Source of the DNA: Diabrotica undecimpunctata
Lineage: Eukaryota; Arthropoda; Insecta; Coleoptera; Chrysomelidae
DNA: 64,000 nt
NCBI RefSeq assembly: GCF_040954645.1
Contig: NC_092803.1
Coordinates: 124,143,961-124,207,960, forward strand
Direction: 5' to 3'
The position numbers were made by a program, and so were the translations under genes. Numbering within the stretch: position 1 is the stretch's first letter; each line of letters opens with the position of its first letter. This document shows positions 11,050-22,009 of the stretch, piece after piece. The notes beneath the pieces are model-generated. The model did not search any database. It saw nothing but the letters and a program-made list of their open reading frames with translations, and was not told the DNA's origin.

Positions 11050-14000
11050 TTTTTCCTTTGATAAAACTAACTTTAAATCGTAAGTTTTAAATTACATATG
11101 TACCCTCTTTAAAAACAAAATGGAGGTTTACACAAAGAACGATATTAAAGTCCGGGCTTCAGTCTGGTAGACGTATCTTGGGCGAGGTTCGACAGGGCTA
11201 GACTACAGTAGATAAACGAGTGAGATGGAGAAAGAAACACGAAAGAAAAGAGAATGTTGGCACCACCCTATTTTTGAAAAGAATAGGGAAACCTAGTAAA
11301 TATGGGAGTGGGCAGAAAATAAAACAAGAACGATAACGTGAAAGATACGAAGTGACGAGAATGAAAATAAAATAAGACAAAATATATAAGACATAACAAA
11401 CAATATGAGAAAGATACAGATGGTTACTATACTGGAAAATATAGTAATGAGGAGTTTAATTTTATCACGCGGTAAGCAATAACAATAAGACATAATACAC
11501 AATACACATATGTAGATAAATTATTAGTTACACAATAATTCATACCTGAAAGAGGCAATGTCAGATATAGTAAAACAACTAATCACTACTTATGTGTTGA
11601 AATAAAAGAATAAAGATTTGCTCTGAGAGAGTTATGTTGGTAACTCAAAATAGATAAAGTTGAACAAAATTAATTATAAATTATATGTTTTATGTCTACC
11701 AAAAAGTACTATAGTTAAATAAATATATAAAAAAATGTATGCTATAAATGAGAAATATATGTAAATGTAAATATAATATTCTTAAGAAATTGAAAAGAAA
11801 TTATCGAACATTAATTAAGTGAATCGTTCATTTAAAAATTGTTGCACCTTGAGGACATGTAATCACCATATTTTTTTAACTATACACTAATAACATTTAA
11901 ATATAGATAAGCAAAATAAATATATACATATAAATTAATTAGCAATAATTTGACCGTACTTATAATATGAATAGTCCTTTGTCACAAAGAAAAATAAAGT
12001 ATGGAAATGTTATAAATCACTTCCGGGATTTAGTGTCTACTTGTAAAACTTTCGGCTTTTGGGTCGAATAAAAGAAAACAATAAAATGTTCTCACAGGTT
12101 CACATTGTAACGTGTCTGAGAGGTATGTTCTCAGGTAAGGTTGCAGTAGTTGTTGTGGACTGGCGCCAATAAACCATTCGCGGTTGTATCAAAAGAAATA
12201 CGCACAGTGTCATAGGTATTACAGCGCCAGGATGATATCTAGCGAACTCAATCGTTTAGACATATGCAGCAGTAGGATGTATGATGTAAGAAGCAATAGG
12301 CAATATGCAATTGACAATATTCTGGATACAAGATACGATACGATATACGAAGTAGGATGTATGAAGGCACACAGGAGTGACATCAAGTCTATAAAAAAAT
12401 CGAAATTAGTGGAACAGTTACAAGACATAATCTGAATAAACGATTATACTTTAGAATTGAGGAGCGACTCGGGTGAAAGGGACTAAATTGATTTTCGGAG
12501 TTGTTTTTAGAGAACCAGAGAATTATATCTGTTCTTTGAAGTGAAGGTTTAGTGGATAGACAAAACACACAACCTATTGACTTATTTCTGAGAAGGGAAA
12601 GGATCATAAGATAAGAGAAGCATGACTTGCCCTCGATATGCCAATTAGAAAGCGTAGCATAATTATTCTAAGGATTTGTTAGCCATAGGCAAAAATTTGC
12701 AAGAATTCGCGGGATAATTAAACACGCTTCACATATATTACTTAAGCATAAAGTTGCGTATTTAATCCAGTTTTGTTGGTTTTCTATTCCTGTTAGTCTA
12801 CTACAGCAATTGTAGATAATATACACAGATTTATGGATAATAAACAATTAACAAGTTTGTTTTTTGCCGGAAGCGAAAGGTAATTAGTGTCTGTAGTACA
12901 TTAAAATAATATTATCAACATATTACCAGACGTTACTGTACAGAATGTCTCAGAGAATAAATCTTATTATTTAGCAGCCTTCCAACAAAATTTTCCAAAA
13001 AAAAACAAACTGAGGGATTTATATATTAATTTAAATGCAAATTTAGTGATTATAACTTTTAACAAAACACTACAAAATAATACACTAGTAGAGAGTGTAG
13101 ACAATAATATTATAATAGCAAACAAGGTAGACTACAATTTAAAACATAAATGGTCTTAAACAACTTAATGTATATATTAAACCTATTAAAAAACCGTGAA
13201 AAAGAAGTTGACTGTCAATTTTGTGAAGAAATAAGTTAATAACAATTATATACATATAGCTGAACCGATAAGTAGGTAGATAGATTCCTGAGAATTATTA
13301 TAAAGTTTCATTTTCACTATTTCTAAAGCTTTAGTATCCAAAATGTCATACTTATTAAAAATTAGAAAGAATTTTAATTTCTGTACTTACTACTCGTATT
13401 ACTAGCGTTTATATTTGCGTTTACTTTTTATTTTGCAAACATATGGTATAGTGGTGTTTCAGGAAAGATATCAAACAAACTTTGAGCATAAAAGTTAGAC
13501 TCTCCTTTCGTCGTTCAATACGGAGAATTTAGAAATTCCGTAAGTTGTTAAAACTTATATTCTGCTAACAGTATTAGTAGTAAGAAATAGGCAAGTCTTG
13601 TGCAGATGACTAGACAAGAGAATATGTAGGTATCAAAACATAGCTGGCATTACGCCACAATAACTTTTTTTTAAATAAACCCATAATACTCCCTAGGTGC
13701 ATTCTAAAAAGTGAGAAAAAAATAAACACATTTAAGTACATGGTGATTAACGCAAAACTGGCATAGTCTATTATCGTAATTCTTATTGAAACGCGCTGTA
13801 TATTTTTAGCTACTTAACAATCTCATCTCAAAAAGTATCATGTAGGGTCTATTATGAATAATTCAATATGAAATTTTGAAACTATAAAGTGAGCACATAA
13901 AGCTTAGAATAAATTATTTAAACGCTTAATTTAGCCATTGGGTATAAAATCCTCAGAAACTTCGATTTTATTTTTCAGTTGACGTATTTTCAGTTCATAT

Positions 14001-14465
14001 TTTTATGACGTCACATCTGTTCGAGTTATGACGTTATTGTCATTTTTTTTAAATAGTTATACTTATTATGATACTTTTGAATACTTATTAAAAAGAGTGG
14101 ACCTTTTTGTATACGAATTTCATATTTTTTCTGATATAGCTTATGTCAATAACCGTATGTTCAAGAAATAAAAGATATTTTGCCCATATCTAAACGTAGT
14201 TTATAAAAATAAAACCAGGACTAAATGGACATACAAACTTTTAAATTAGATACTTAAATTGCAAACCATTTGCGTCTTAACAATATGCAAAAGGACGTTG
14301 AAGCTCTTGCAAAACGTAATTAAGGGTAACAACATTATACAACACTAACAAAACTAGTTCACTTTAAACAAATATTTTTGGAAAATGGCACAATAATTGG
14401 TCCCTTAAAAACAAGTAGGTATCTATGACTTGCTATGCTAATAAAATATTATTTTTCTTAAAAAA
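11050..14465. other. 3.4 kb without a recognised gene
   Basis: AT-rich DNA. The open frames at 12184-12435 (+) and 11198-11502 (-) show no domain and low-complexity composition. A palindromic TGACGTCA octamer is present at about 14006 without context. No RNA gene seen. Confidence 0.5.
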
Positions 14466-14469
14466 TCTC

Positions 14470-16165
14470 TTCTTCTTCTTCTAATGGCGCTACAACCCTT
14501 TGTGAGTCTTGGCCTGCTTAACAATGTTCTTCCATTCTGCCCTGTCGGATACTTTCCTTCGCCACTGCCTGATGTTCATGGTTTTAAGATCCCTCTCTAC
14601 GTCGTCTATCCATCTTTTACGGGGCCTTCCTCTTGTTCTGTTTCCTTGGGGCTTCCATCTCTGGACTACTTTTACAGCTCGATTATCTGGCATTCTTTCT
14701 AGGTGACCAAGCCAGTTTAGTCTTTGTGACTTTACAAATCTGACAATATCTGCGCTCTGTATTAGTTCATCCAGCTCGTGATTCATTTTAATTCTCCACG
14801 AACCATCGCTGCATTGGGTTGGTCCAAATATCTTCCTTAGTATTTTGCGCTCAAATATTCTCAGTTGATTTTCATCAGTGGTTGAGAGGGTCCATGTTTC
14901 ACATCCATATGTGACCACTAGTCTAATTACTGTTTTGTAGATTCTCAGCTTAGACTCACGATTCAGTAACTTACTTTTCATTAAGTCTTTGTATGCATAA
15001 AAGCACTTATTACCGCTAAGAATCCGTGCTTGTATTTCTTGACCGATGTTGTTGTTGTCATTTATTATTGAGCCTAGGTAGGGAAAAGTGGAGGCATATT
15101 TGTAGGTATGGTTGTCTACCTTCAGATTCTCATGTTCATTCGATTTTGTGCACTCCATATCTTTTGTTTTGCTTTCATTTATATATAGACCAAACGTAGC
15201 AGCTTCTCGTTTCAGTTCTATAACTTTTTCACTTAATACACTTTTGTTGCGGCTTATTATGGCAACATCATCCGCATATGCGCATATTTGCATAGATCTT
15301 GTATTAATACAGCCGTTTATATCCAGTTTTCTAACAACAGCTTCTAAAGTTAGATTAAAAAGTGTTGTTGATAAGGCATCCCCTTGTCTAACTCCATTTT
15401 CAATATCAAAGGCCTGCGTCATATCTCCATCTATTTTCACCATAGCTTTGGAACCCTCCAGAGTCATTCGTATAAGTTTAACCAACTTATTGGGTATCCC
15501 TAACATAGATAGTTGCTTTAGCATCTTTTGTCGATCTACTCCATCAAACGCCTGTTTGAAATCGATATACAAGTTGTAAATAGGTATGTTATATTCAACA
15601 CATTTTTCATGTATACCTCTTAACATATGTATTTGGTCAATAGTTGACCTCTTTGGTCTGAAGCCACATTGGTATTCACCAATAATCTCCTCCGAAAACG
15701 ATTCCAGGCGGCTATATATAATTCCTGATAATATCTTGTAGATGACATTTAAAACTGTTATGCCCCTATAGTTTTTGCAGAGTCGTTTGTCTCCCCCTTT
15801 GTACATAGGAAGTATGATTCCCACTTTCCAATCTTCTGGGATGACTTTTAGTGTCCATATGCGGTCGATTAGTTTATGGATACGCCTCCATAGCGCATGT
15901 CCACCATTCTTTATCAGTTCTGCAGTTATTCCATCTGTGCCAGGTGCTTTGTTATTTTTTAGATGTTTTATGACGTTTATCGTTTCTTCCAATGTTGGTT
16001 GCTCAACTAGTTGTTCTGCTGTGTGGTGAATTATCTCTTCATCTTCGTTTTGTTCTTTTTCTGGGTTTAACAGCTCTTGAAAATGCTCCTTCCACCTTTT
16101 CATTATTTCCTCTTTCTCGCTGATAATTGCCCCATTTTTGTCCTTGCAAACTGTTGATCTTGTTA
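14470..16165 (-). mobile_element. 5'-truncated LINE with (GAA)n tail
   Basis: Contains the long RT frame below. The 3' end (left side) finishes in TTCTTCTTCTTC at about 14469-14480, read as (GAA)n on the element strand. Similarity stops at about 16165, where the frame opens with CKDKNGAIISEKEEI, so the endonuclease half is absent. That is the usual result of incomplete reverse transcription. The flank at 16165-16230 has several ctataatt repeats, but no target duplication was recognised. Confidence 0.85.
14490..16103 (-). CDS. LINE reverse transcriptase (RTE-like), long open frame
   Basis: A 537-codon frame from ATG at 16103; the open frame continues upstream to about 16165, so this ATG is not the element's true start. 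RT motifs in order: NNKAPGTDGITAELIK (about residue 50), DWKVGIILPMYKGGDKRLCK and NYRGITVLNVIYKIL (about 95-125), GEYQCGFRPKRSTIDQI (about 147), NLYIDFKQAFDGVDR (block A aspartate, about 180), NGVRQGDALSTTLFN (block B), CAYADDVAII (YADD catalytic box, about 272). The C-terminus has GRPRKRWIDDVERDL and ends QAKTHKGL. All catalytic aspartates are present and the frame is intact, so this is the best preserved RT in the window even though the element is dead through 5' truncation. Confidence 0.9.
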   Translation of the reverse strand: MKRWKEHFQELLNPEKEQNEDEEIIHHTAEQLVEQPTLEETINVIKHLKNNKAPGTDGITAELIKNGGHALWRRIHKLIDRIWTLKVIPEDWKVGIILPMYKGGDKRLCKNYRGITVLNVIYKILSGIIYSRLESFSEEIIGEYQCGFRPKRSTIDQIHMLRGIHEKCVEYNIPIYNLYIDFKQAFDGVDRQKMLKQLSMLGIPNKLVKLIRMTLEGSKAMVKIDGDMTQAFDIENGVRQGDALSTTLFNLTLEAVVRKLDINGCINTRSMQICAYADDVAIISRNKSVLSEKVIELKREAATFGLYINESKTKDMECTKSNEHENLKVDNHTYKYASTFPYLGSIINDNNNIGQEIQARILSGNKCFYAYKDLMKSKLLNRESKLRIYKTVIRLVVTYGCETWTLSTTDENQLRIFERKILRKIFGPTQCSDGSWRIKMNHELDELIQSADIVRFVKSQRLNWLGHLERMPDNRAVKVVQRWKPQGNRTRGRPRKRWIDDVERDLKTMNIRQWRRKVSDRAEWKNIVKQAKTHKGL

Positions 16166-16169
16166 AATC

Positions 16170-16470
16170 TATAATTGCTAATTGATCTAATCTATAATTG
16201 ATCTTAAAAAATCTATAATTACTAAATTCAGGTAGTAATGGGAAAGTTCAGATATATAATGAGCGATAGATAATAAGCTCGTTCATATCCAAGTTATAAA
16301 TTTGCAACTTATAACCAGTTGTTCACTTAACAGTGGACAACTGGTTCATATATATAGGTAAGAAGATTACAATTCTTGGTACCATTAGACGAAACAAATA
16401 AGAAATTCTTATTTGGAACTCAAGGAAAGGCAAATTAATGTTTTCATGTTTTGCTATAGTAAACCACTCC
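16170..16470. other. spacer with short AT repeats
   Basis: Holds three or four copies of ctataatt within 16165-16225; otherwise nothing recognised. Confidence 0.5.
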
Positions 16471-16474
16471 CACT

Positions 16475-16880
16475 AAGGGAGAAGTGGACACCTTAAACCA
16501 ACTATGTCACACATATTGTGGGATATAACTCCATGATCCTTTTACGTGAGTCTAATGCGCCGAGAAAGGAAATTAATGTTAACAGAAGAGCTTACCTAAA
16601 AAACCTGGCACTTGAATTAGTGAAACCTAAAATGGAAAGTCGTTTGGAATGTTGGACTTCGCGTTAACTTCGCGAAACTATTTGCAATGTACTAAAAATA
16701 TCTTATCCAGTAGAAGTACCAACAAGAACGGGTGCTGCCACAGGTAAATGCTTATTATGCCCCAGAAGCGAAGATCAGAAATTCAGAGTTAGCTGTCCCA
16801 TATGCAAAAAATTCATTTGTTTGCAACACCAAAAAAAATATGCCCAACTTGTGGATAATAATATAACAAAAGATTTTTAT
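16475..16880 (+). pseudogene. piggyBac transposase, C-terminal remnant
   Basis: Plus strand, in pieces: GEVDTLNQLCHTY (about 16470-16510; the family's GVDxFDQxxxxY block after the catalytic core), RRAYLKNLALELVKPKMESRL (about 16580-16640), then the C-terminal cysteine-rich zinc domain GKCLLCPRS...VSCPICKKFICLQH (about 16745-16830). Stops and frame changes occur at about 16520 and 16665. The catalytic aspartates upstream are missing. No TTAA-flanked terminal repeat was found beside it. Confidence 0.75.
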
Positions 16881-16899
16881 CCACAAAATAAATTCTTAG

Positions 16900-17920
16900 T
16901 ATGTTATCTTAGGATTGTTTTTGTCATACATTTTTAAATAAACATATATAAATATTTTTAGATCGGTTTTATTTCTATGTTTTACCTGTAGATGTATCTT
17001 TAGATTTTAATTTTAATAAATCAAATTTAACTACTAGTATAAGTAGATTAAAACACTAAAGATTACGTATTGACCTTTAGGATTCTTTATTGAGCTTTTC
17101 TTCTCGAAATTCAATTTGGCATGAAGAGACGTCTCCCGCTTCCAAACACATTGCCAGCTAACGCTTAAAAGGTTTAGCAAAACACTGTCCCTTCTTAGAT
17201 AATGCTTTGATAAACTGACAATACATTGGGCCAGTCAATCATCATCGACAGTCCCATATAAATCGGGTCTATCATGTATTTTTTAAGAGTTGCTAGTTTA
17301 TTTATACGCATTAACTTCATATCTATATACACTATATACATGGTTGCGAAAAAGAAGTCCGATATTTTTAAAACGACTAAACTTATAATTATGAATTTGT
17401 AGGATACTAAATCGTTCATTAAAACAATTCCAGTATCGCCGCCATCTTGAATTTTTTAATTAGCAGCAACATAGATCTAGTAATATACTAAGAAAAAATT
17501 ATTTCCTTCATTTCGACTAAATTAACACAATAATTGACAACAATAATAATTGACTGAATTATTATTTTCTAGAATAAATTTTCAAAGAGCACAAAGTATT
17601 TCACAATCAAGGAATGTAAGCTTTCGCAGAAGTTGTTCTGTAATAGTATATTGTATTGGAAGTTTATAAGACGTAGCTGCAGGTGTCGTTCAGGAAAAAA
17701 ACAATTCCAGAACACTGCCTGTACACTTCTAATATCATGTAGTATTGATTTCTATGTCAAAAAATAATTTCGAGATAGAATTGAATATTATTAAGCAAAT
17801 AACAGTCAACAATGGCTACAACGAACAAACAATAAATAAAATTTTAAATTAAAAACTACATAGGAAAGCCCTGAAATTAGTATTTACAGCACCTGAGAAA
17901 AAACTTCTGCTCGATTACAC
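16900..17920. other. no gene recognised
   Basis: AT-rich DNA between the piggyBac relic and the next LINE. A slightly GC-richer patch at 17095-17190 shows no coding frame or RNA fold that I can support. Confidence 0.5.
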
Positions 17921-18099
17921 ACACGGGTAAGTCATCCTCATCATCCGTTTTGAGTCCACTGCTGAAGATAGACCTGCCGTAAATAATTCCATTGCATCCA
18001 ATCTTGAGCACCCTGAACCCAGTTTTACTGGATGAGCTTGATGTCGTCTGACCACCTTGTTGGAGGATGTCCTCGATTACGATTAGCATCGTGTCTAGG

Positions 18100-19700
18100 T
18101 CTATATTCTAAAATTTTCCTTGTTCATCTTCCATCTGTGACTCTGGCAGCGTGTTCTGCCCAGTTTCCTTTCAGCGTTATAATTCTTTTAACTGCGTAAG
18201 TAACACCAGTTTTTCTCCTAACCATTTAATTTGAAACTCTGTCCCTGAGAGATATATTCAACATTGTATCTTATTAATGACTTTTGTATCTTATTAATGA
18301 CTTTTGTATCTTATTAATGACTTGTATCTTATTAATGACTTTTATGGTAGGGGTCAATGTTTTTGCTTCGTACGTTAGAACTGAAAGTACACATTGATCA
18401 AAGACCTTTCTTTCCAAGCACATGGGAATATCTGATTTAAAGACTTTCCCCAGTTTTAAGTAAGCTGCCCATGTTACTCCTATTCTCCTGTTTACCTCTG
18501 TTGTTTAATTGTGTTTTCTTAATTTAATCTCGTGGATCAGATACTTATAGGTATAAATTTGTTCAATTTGCATGCCATTAGTTGAAATGTTTCTTGCCAG
18601 TACAAGGTTGGTTATGTATTGTGTTTTGGAAAAGTTAATTTTAAGGCCAACTTGTGTAGAAGAGCTCTGAAGGTCTTGAAGAAGTTAACAGGCATGATCT
18701 ACCTAGTCTGCAATAAGGACTATCTAGTCTGAAAACCTCAAGTTGCTCAAATATTTCCCATTTACGGTAACTCCAATATTTTCCCAATTATTGTTTCTCA
18801 CTCTATAATAAAGCGGTGAATAGTTTAGGACAGATGGTATCTCCTTGCGTAATACCGTTATCCAAGGGAAATGTGGTTATGTCGCCATAGTACTCTCTTA
18901 CTGCAGCTGCTGTCTATTATAAATATTTCAAAGAAGAGTCGTGTGCTTATGATCAATACTGCACTCTGTAAGAGCTTTCAAGATGGAGCTATGCTAGACT
19001 AAGTTAAATGCTTTCTAAAAATCTACAAATATTAATATCAATGACTTATCGTATTCTAGAACTTCCTCTATTAAGAATTTTTTGGCTTGCTCTTGTGGTT
19101 GGTGACGATATAGTTTTGGTCCCAGTCTATCAGTAATTATTCTTATAAAGAGAAGATTATAGAAATGAGATAACAAGGTAATGGATCTGTAGTTTCCAAT
19201 TTCTGTTGCATCTGCTTTTTTATGCAATATTATCATAATGTCACTATTCCATTTTTCTGGTGTAATTCCTTCAAAGAGGCAGACAACAAGTGTTTTAAAG
19301 CTTTTATGACGCATTCGCCTCCTAGTTTTATCATTTTACTTACAATGCCATCTTCTCCGGGTGGTTTTTTATTCTTCATACCTTTTAACGCTGATTTAAT
19401 TTTCTCTTTGGTTATATCTGAAAGTTCCTCTGATCCTTGATTTTGTATTGCTGGGATTTTTACCTCTGGAATGTAAGCATCACGACTATATAATGTTCTG
19501 TAGTACTCTTCGATGATTTTCAGGATTTCTTGTTCTTCATATACGGCATCTCCTCGTTTATTTCTTAACTTCTTAGTATTCGTCGTTTCTGTCTTCGACT
19601 TTCGTTTTAAAACTTTTAGGCTTTTGTTTTGTTCTATAGTATTAGTTATTTCTTTAGTTTCTTACGTCTTTCCTAACGGTTTTTGAAATGGTTTTGTTTA
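18100..19700 (-). pseudogene. RTE-like reverse transcriptase, many frameshifts
   Basis: Recognisable minus-strand pieces: GITPEKWNSDIMIILHKK and NYRSITLLSHFYNLL in the open piece 19314-19015, LIFVDF (block A, missing the usual KAFD in the same frame), a degraded active-site box at about 18720, and KRIITLKGNWAEHAARVTDGR at about 18190-18130. A 20-bp repeat expansion at 18264-18342 destroys the frame. The product cannot function. Confidence 0.7.
18264..18342. repeat. four tandem copies of a 20-bp unit
   Basis: ttgtatcttattaatgactt is repeated at 18264, 18284, 18304 and about 18323 (the last copy overlaps by one or two bases). It lies inside the RT frame of the dead LINE. Because 20 is not a multiple of three, the expansion shifts the frame. 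The copies are almost identical, so the expansion is recent. Confidence 0.95.
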
Positions 19701-20435
19701 AACTCCTAAGCCTTGCAATGTTCTTTGTGTGGATATCTTTCATTTCCCTTTTTTGTTACATAAGGTTTCTTGTGTCTTCTGTTAGTTTTTAATGTTTCCT
19801 TGTTTGCTTGGCTTGGCACTTCGGTGTCTTCTTTAGGGCGCCCACCAACATTCCGTTAAACTGTTCAATATTTGTTTTATCTGGCTCGTCTTTTTGTAGG
19901 TTACTCTCTAATTTTTCCTGGTATGCCCTTGTATTAGTAATCGCAGTGAATGTTGAAATTTTTAGTCCTTGTTACTATATTTCTTCTTTTCTTCTTTACG
20001 TTCATAACTATCTTCGCTCTTACCATTTTACAGACACGTCCGGTTGTAAATTGATTTAATATAGTTACGTTTTGTACAGCATCTTTTTTATTAGTAAATA
20101 TAAAGTCAATTTCCTTTTTGTTTAAGCTTTTTGGTGACTGTCAAGTCCACTTTCTTTGGGGACATTTTTTAAAATGAGTACATTAATGACATACAGCCTG
20201 TGTTTCAGAAAAAATTCTATAAGAGTTTAACCCCTTTCGTTTCTATCGCCATATCCGTGTGCTTCAGGTACAAACTCTAAATTATTATGCTTGTGACCTA
20301 GTTTGGCATTTAGGTCTCCCATCAGTATATTATAGTTAGTGTTTACCTCTTATATCGTAATGTTAACGACATCGTAAAACCATTCAACTTCTTCATCTGC
20401 GGAATCACTGGTAGATGCGTATACCTAGATGATCT

Positions 20436-20714
20436 TTAATTCGTTTGATTTGTAGATAATAAATATAACTTATTATACTTTTTTTGTGTAACTATATTCT
20501 TTGTATGTTTTTTATTTACCATAAATCCAAGGCCACCATTAGAAGACTCTCCTCTGTAATGCAATAAGTTTCCCGATGAAAGTACCATTTGTTCTTTACC
20601 TTTTCGCTGTACTTCGGATAACCCAAGTATATCCCATTTTATATGCTTCAGCTCGTTTTCAATTTCCACAAGTTTTTCATCCTTCATCAATTTTCTGGTG
20701 TTGTTTGTTGCCAT
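20436..20714 (-). pseudogene. RTE-like APE endonuclease, N-terminal piece
   Basis: A 92-codon frame from 20714 with KLVEIENELKHIKWDILGLSE (the family's conserved Asn/Glu-containing start of the apurinic-type endonuclease, E being a catalytic residue), GNLLHYRGESSNGGLGFMV and HTKNIV. Further endonuclease residues continue in other frames to about 19900. The frame breaks near 20450. Confidence 0.8.
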
Positions 20715-20924
20715 AGGCCATATTCTTTGCTGTTTTTGTTTGTAAAGGTAGCCTGGTCGACTCCGGGGATTTTTAGTATCTACCTATCTCTACCTCCGAG
20801 ACTGCTACCATAGCCTGTTTTCAAGGGACTGTCGGAGACTGAGGGCCTTGCAATTTCATCGTTTTTTATTTTACGGGGATTCCTGGCCGTTTCTCTTGCA
20901 CGATGGCCTAGGCTCTACCTTACT

Positions 20925-21125
20925 AGGCAAAATATCAACAAAAATATCCAAACACATTAAAAAGAAAGGCATAACACCAGTCTTTACAACAAATAACAAC
21001 TTAGGTAAATATATTAAGAACAACAAGAGCGAAAAAAAAAGCACTTACATAGTGGTGTATACAAACTTAAATCGGACTCAAAAACTTTCATCGGTCAAAT
21101 TGGTAGAACAAATGTAAATTAATAG
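20925..21125 (+). pseudogene. Penelope-like element fragment: RT C-terminus and GIY-YIG start
   Basis: The frame has ISKHIKKKGITPVFTTNNNL, which matches the linker after RT in Penelope-like elements (HIxxxFKxxGIxxAFxTNNxL). A YIVVYTNLN stretch follows and then, one frame away, SKTFIGQIGR, the FIGQTGR part of the GIY-YIG endonuclease. The catalytic Arg/Glu region downstream is lost in stops by about 21120. Confidence 0.65.
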
Positions 21126-21259
21126 AGTCTAATAAGAATCTATGAATATTAATAAATTTAAAAAAGCAGACATAATTCTGAATGACCAACTTGGACAAAC
21201 AGTTCTCCCCTTTTCAACTTATTTAGTTAAAGACTATAAAGTATAAACTCATTCCAAAA

Positions 21260-22000
21260 ATAGATTACTTGAGAAAGTCACTCTGTGACTTTAAATTTTG
21301 TAAAAGTTTTTAAAATAAAAGTTTTCAATGCTTTGTTGTTAGATAATGTAATATTATATTGCCAATGAAGAAATCCGTTTTAAAAAATACGAATACAATT
21401 GTGAACAAATCATTTCCACAACAATTGCCTGGATTTCACGACGTATGCCGTCCTTAATTTATTTAAGTTGTGTCAGGTCATGCAATCTGTTCGGCTGCTG
21501 AATTACGTCTCTTACACTGGCAAATTTATCTCTGAGGAGTAAAAGTATTCACGACGTACATTTGATAGTGCAAAAGTGCAGCACCGTATCGAAAGTTTAC
21601 ATTTGTATTTAAAAATAAATGGTGCATTTCAGGTTTATTTCAATTTTAGATAATTAAGATACTTACCAACGGTCATCTCCAATAAAAATATTACTACGAA
21701 ATGGTTTTAGAAATTCCAAACATTAACTTTTATAGACGAGGTGTATAAATCTTCTTAAAATTATTTTTATGCGAAATGGATTATACAAAGTTTCTGTATA
21801 CCTATACTATTATTTCTGTAGATATCAATTCATAAGATATTTATGGATTCTCTTATAATATATTTAATAAATTGTAGTTTTTGTTCAACTAGACCCTGAA
21901 CAACCTATTCCTACCAATTTAGTTAAATTATTTATTAGTCTAAATACTATTACATTGCTAAAAGGAGGGCATTGAGGTTTTAAAAAAGTAAAAAGAGTAA
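21260..22000. other. no gene recognised
   Basis: AT-rich spacer between the Penelope piece and the R1-like LINE. Nothing supportable. Confidence 0.5.
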
Positions 22001-22009
22001 GAGGAAAAT

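Larger units (their letters stand above)
17935..20740 (-). mobile_element. RTE-like LINE, nearly full length but decayed
   Basis: A minus-strand element with endonuclease at the right, RT in the middle and a GATGATGAGGATGA tail at about 17935-17950. C-terminal residues near 18060-17950 (GHPPTRWSDDIKLI, then NWVQGAQDW) match the end of the LINE at 58,560-61,555 (PPTRWTDDLRRL, NWMRAAQDR), so the two belong to the same or sister families. About 2.8 kb is close to the usual 3.0-3.2 kb of RTE elements. Confidence 0.8.

Noticed and set aside
12160..12172. Another tggcgcc primer-binding-like word
   Set aside because: No LTR or gag in the correct position.
12184..12435. 83-codon plus-strand frame and overlapping minus-strand frame
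   Set aside because: No domain, mutual shadows with low-complexity AT composition.
14000..14015. Palindromic TGACGTCA (CRE-like)
   Set aside because: Single site with no gene or promoter nearby.
15112..15579. 155-codon plus-strand frame
   Set aside because: Shadow of the minus-strand 537-codon RT.
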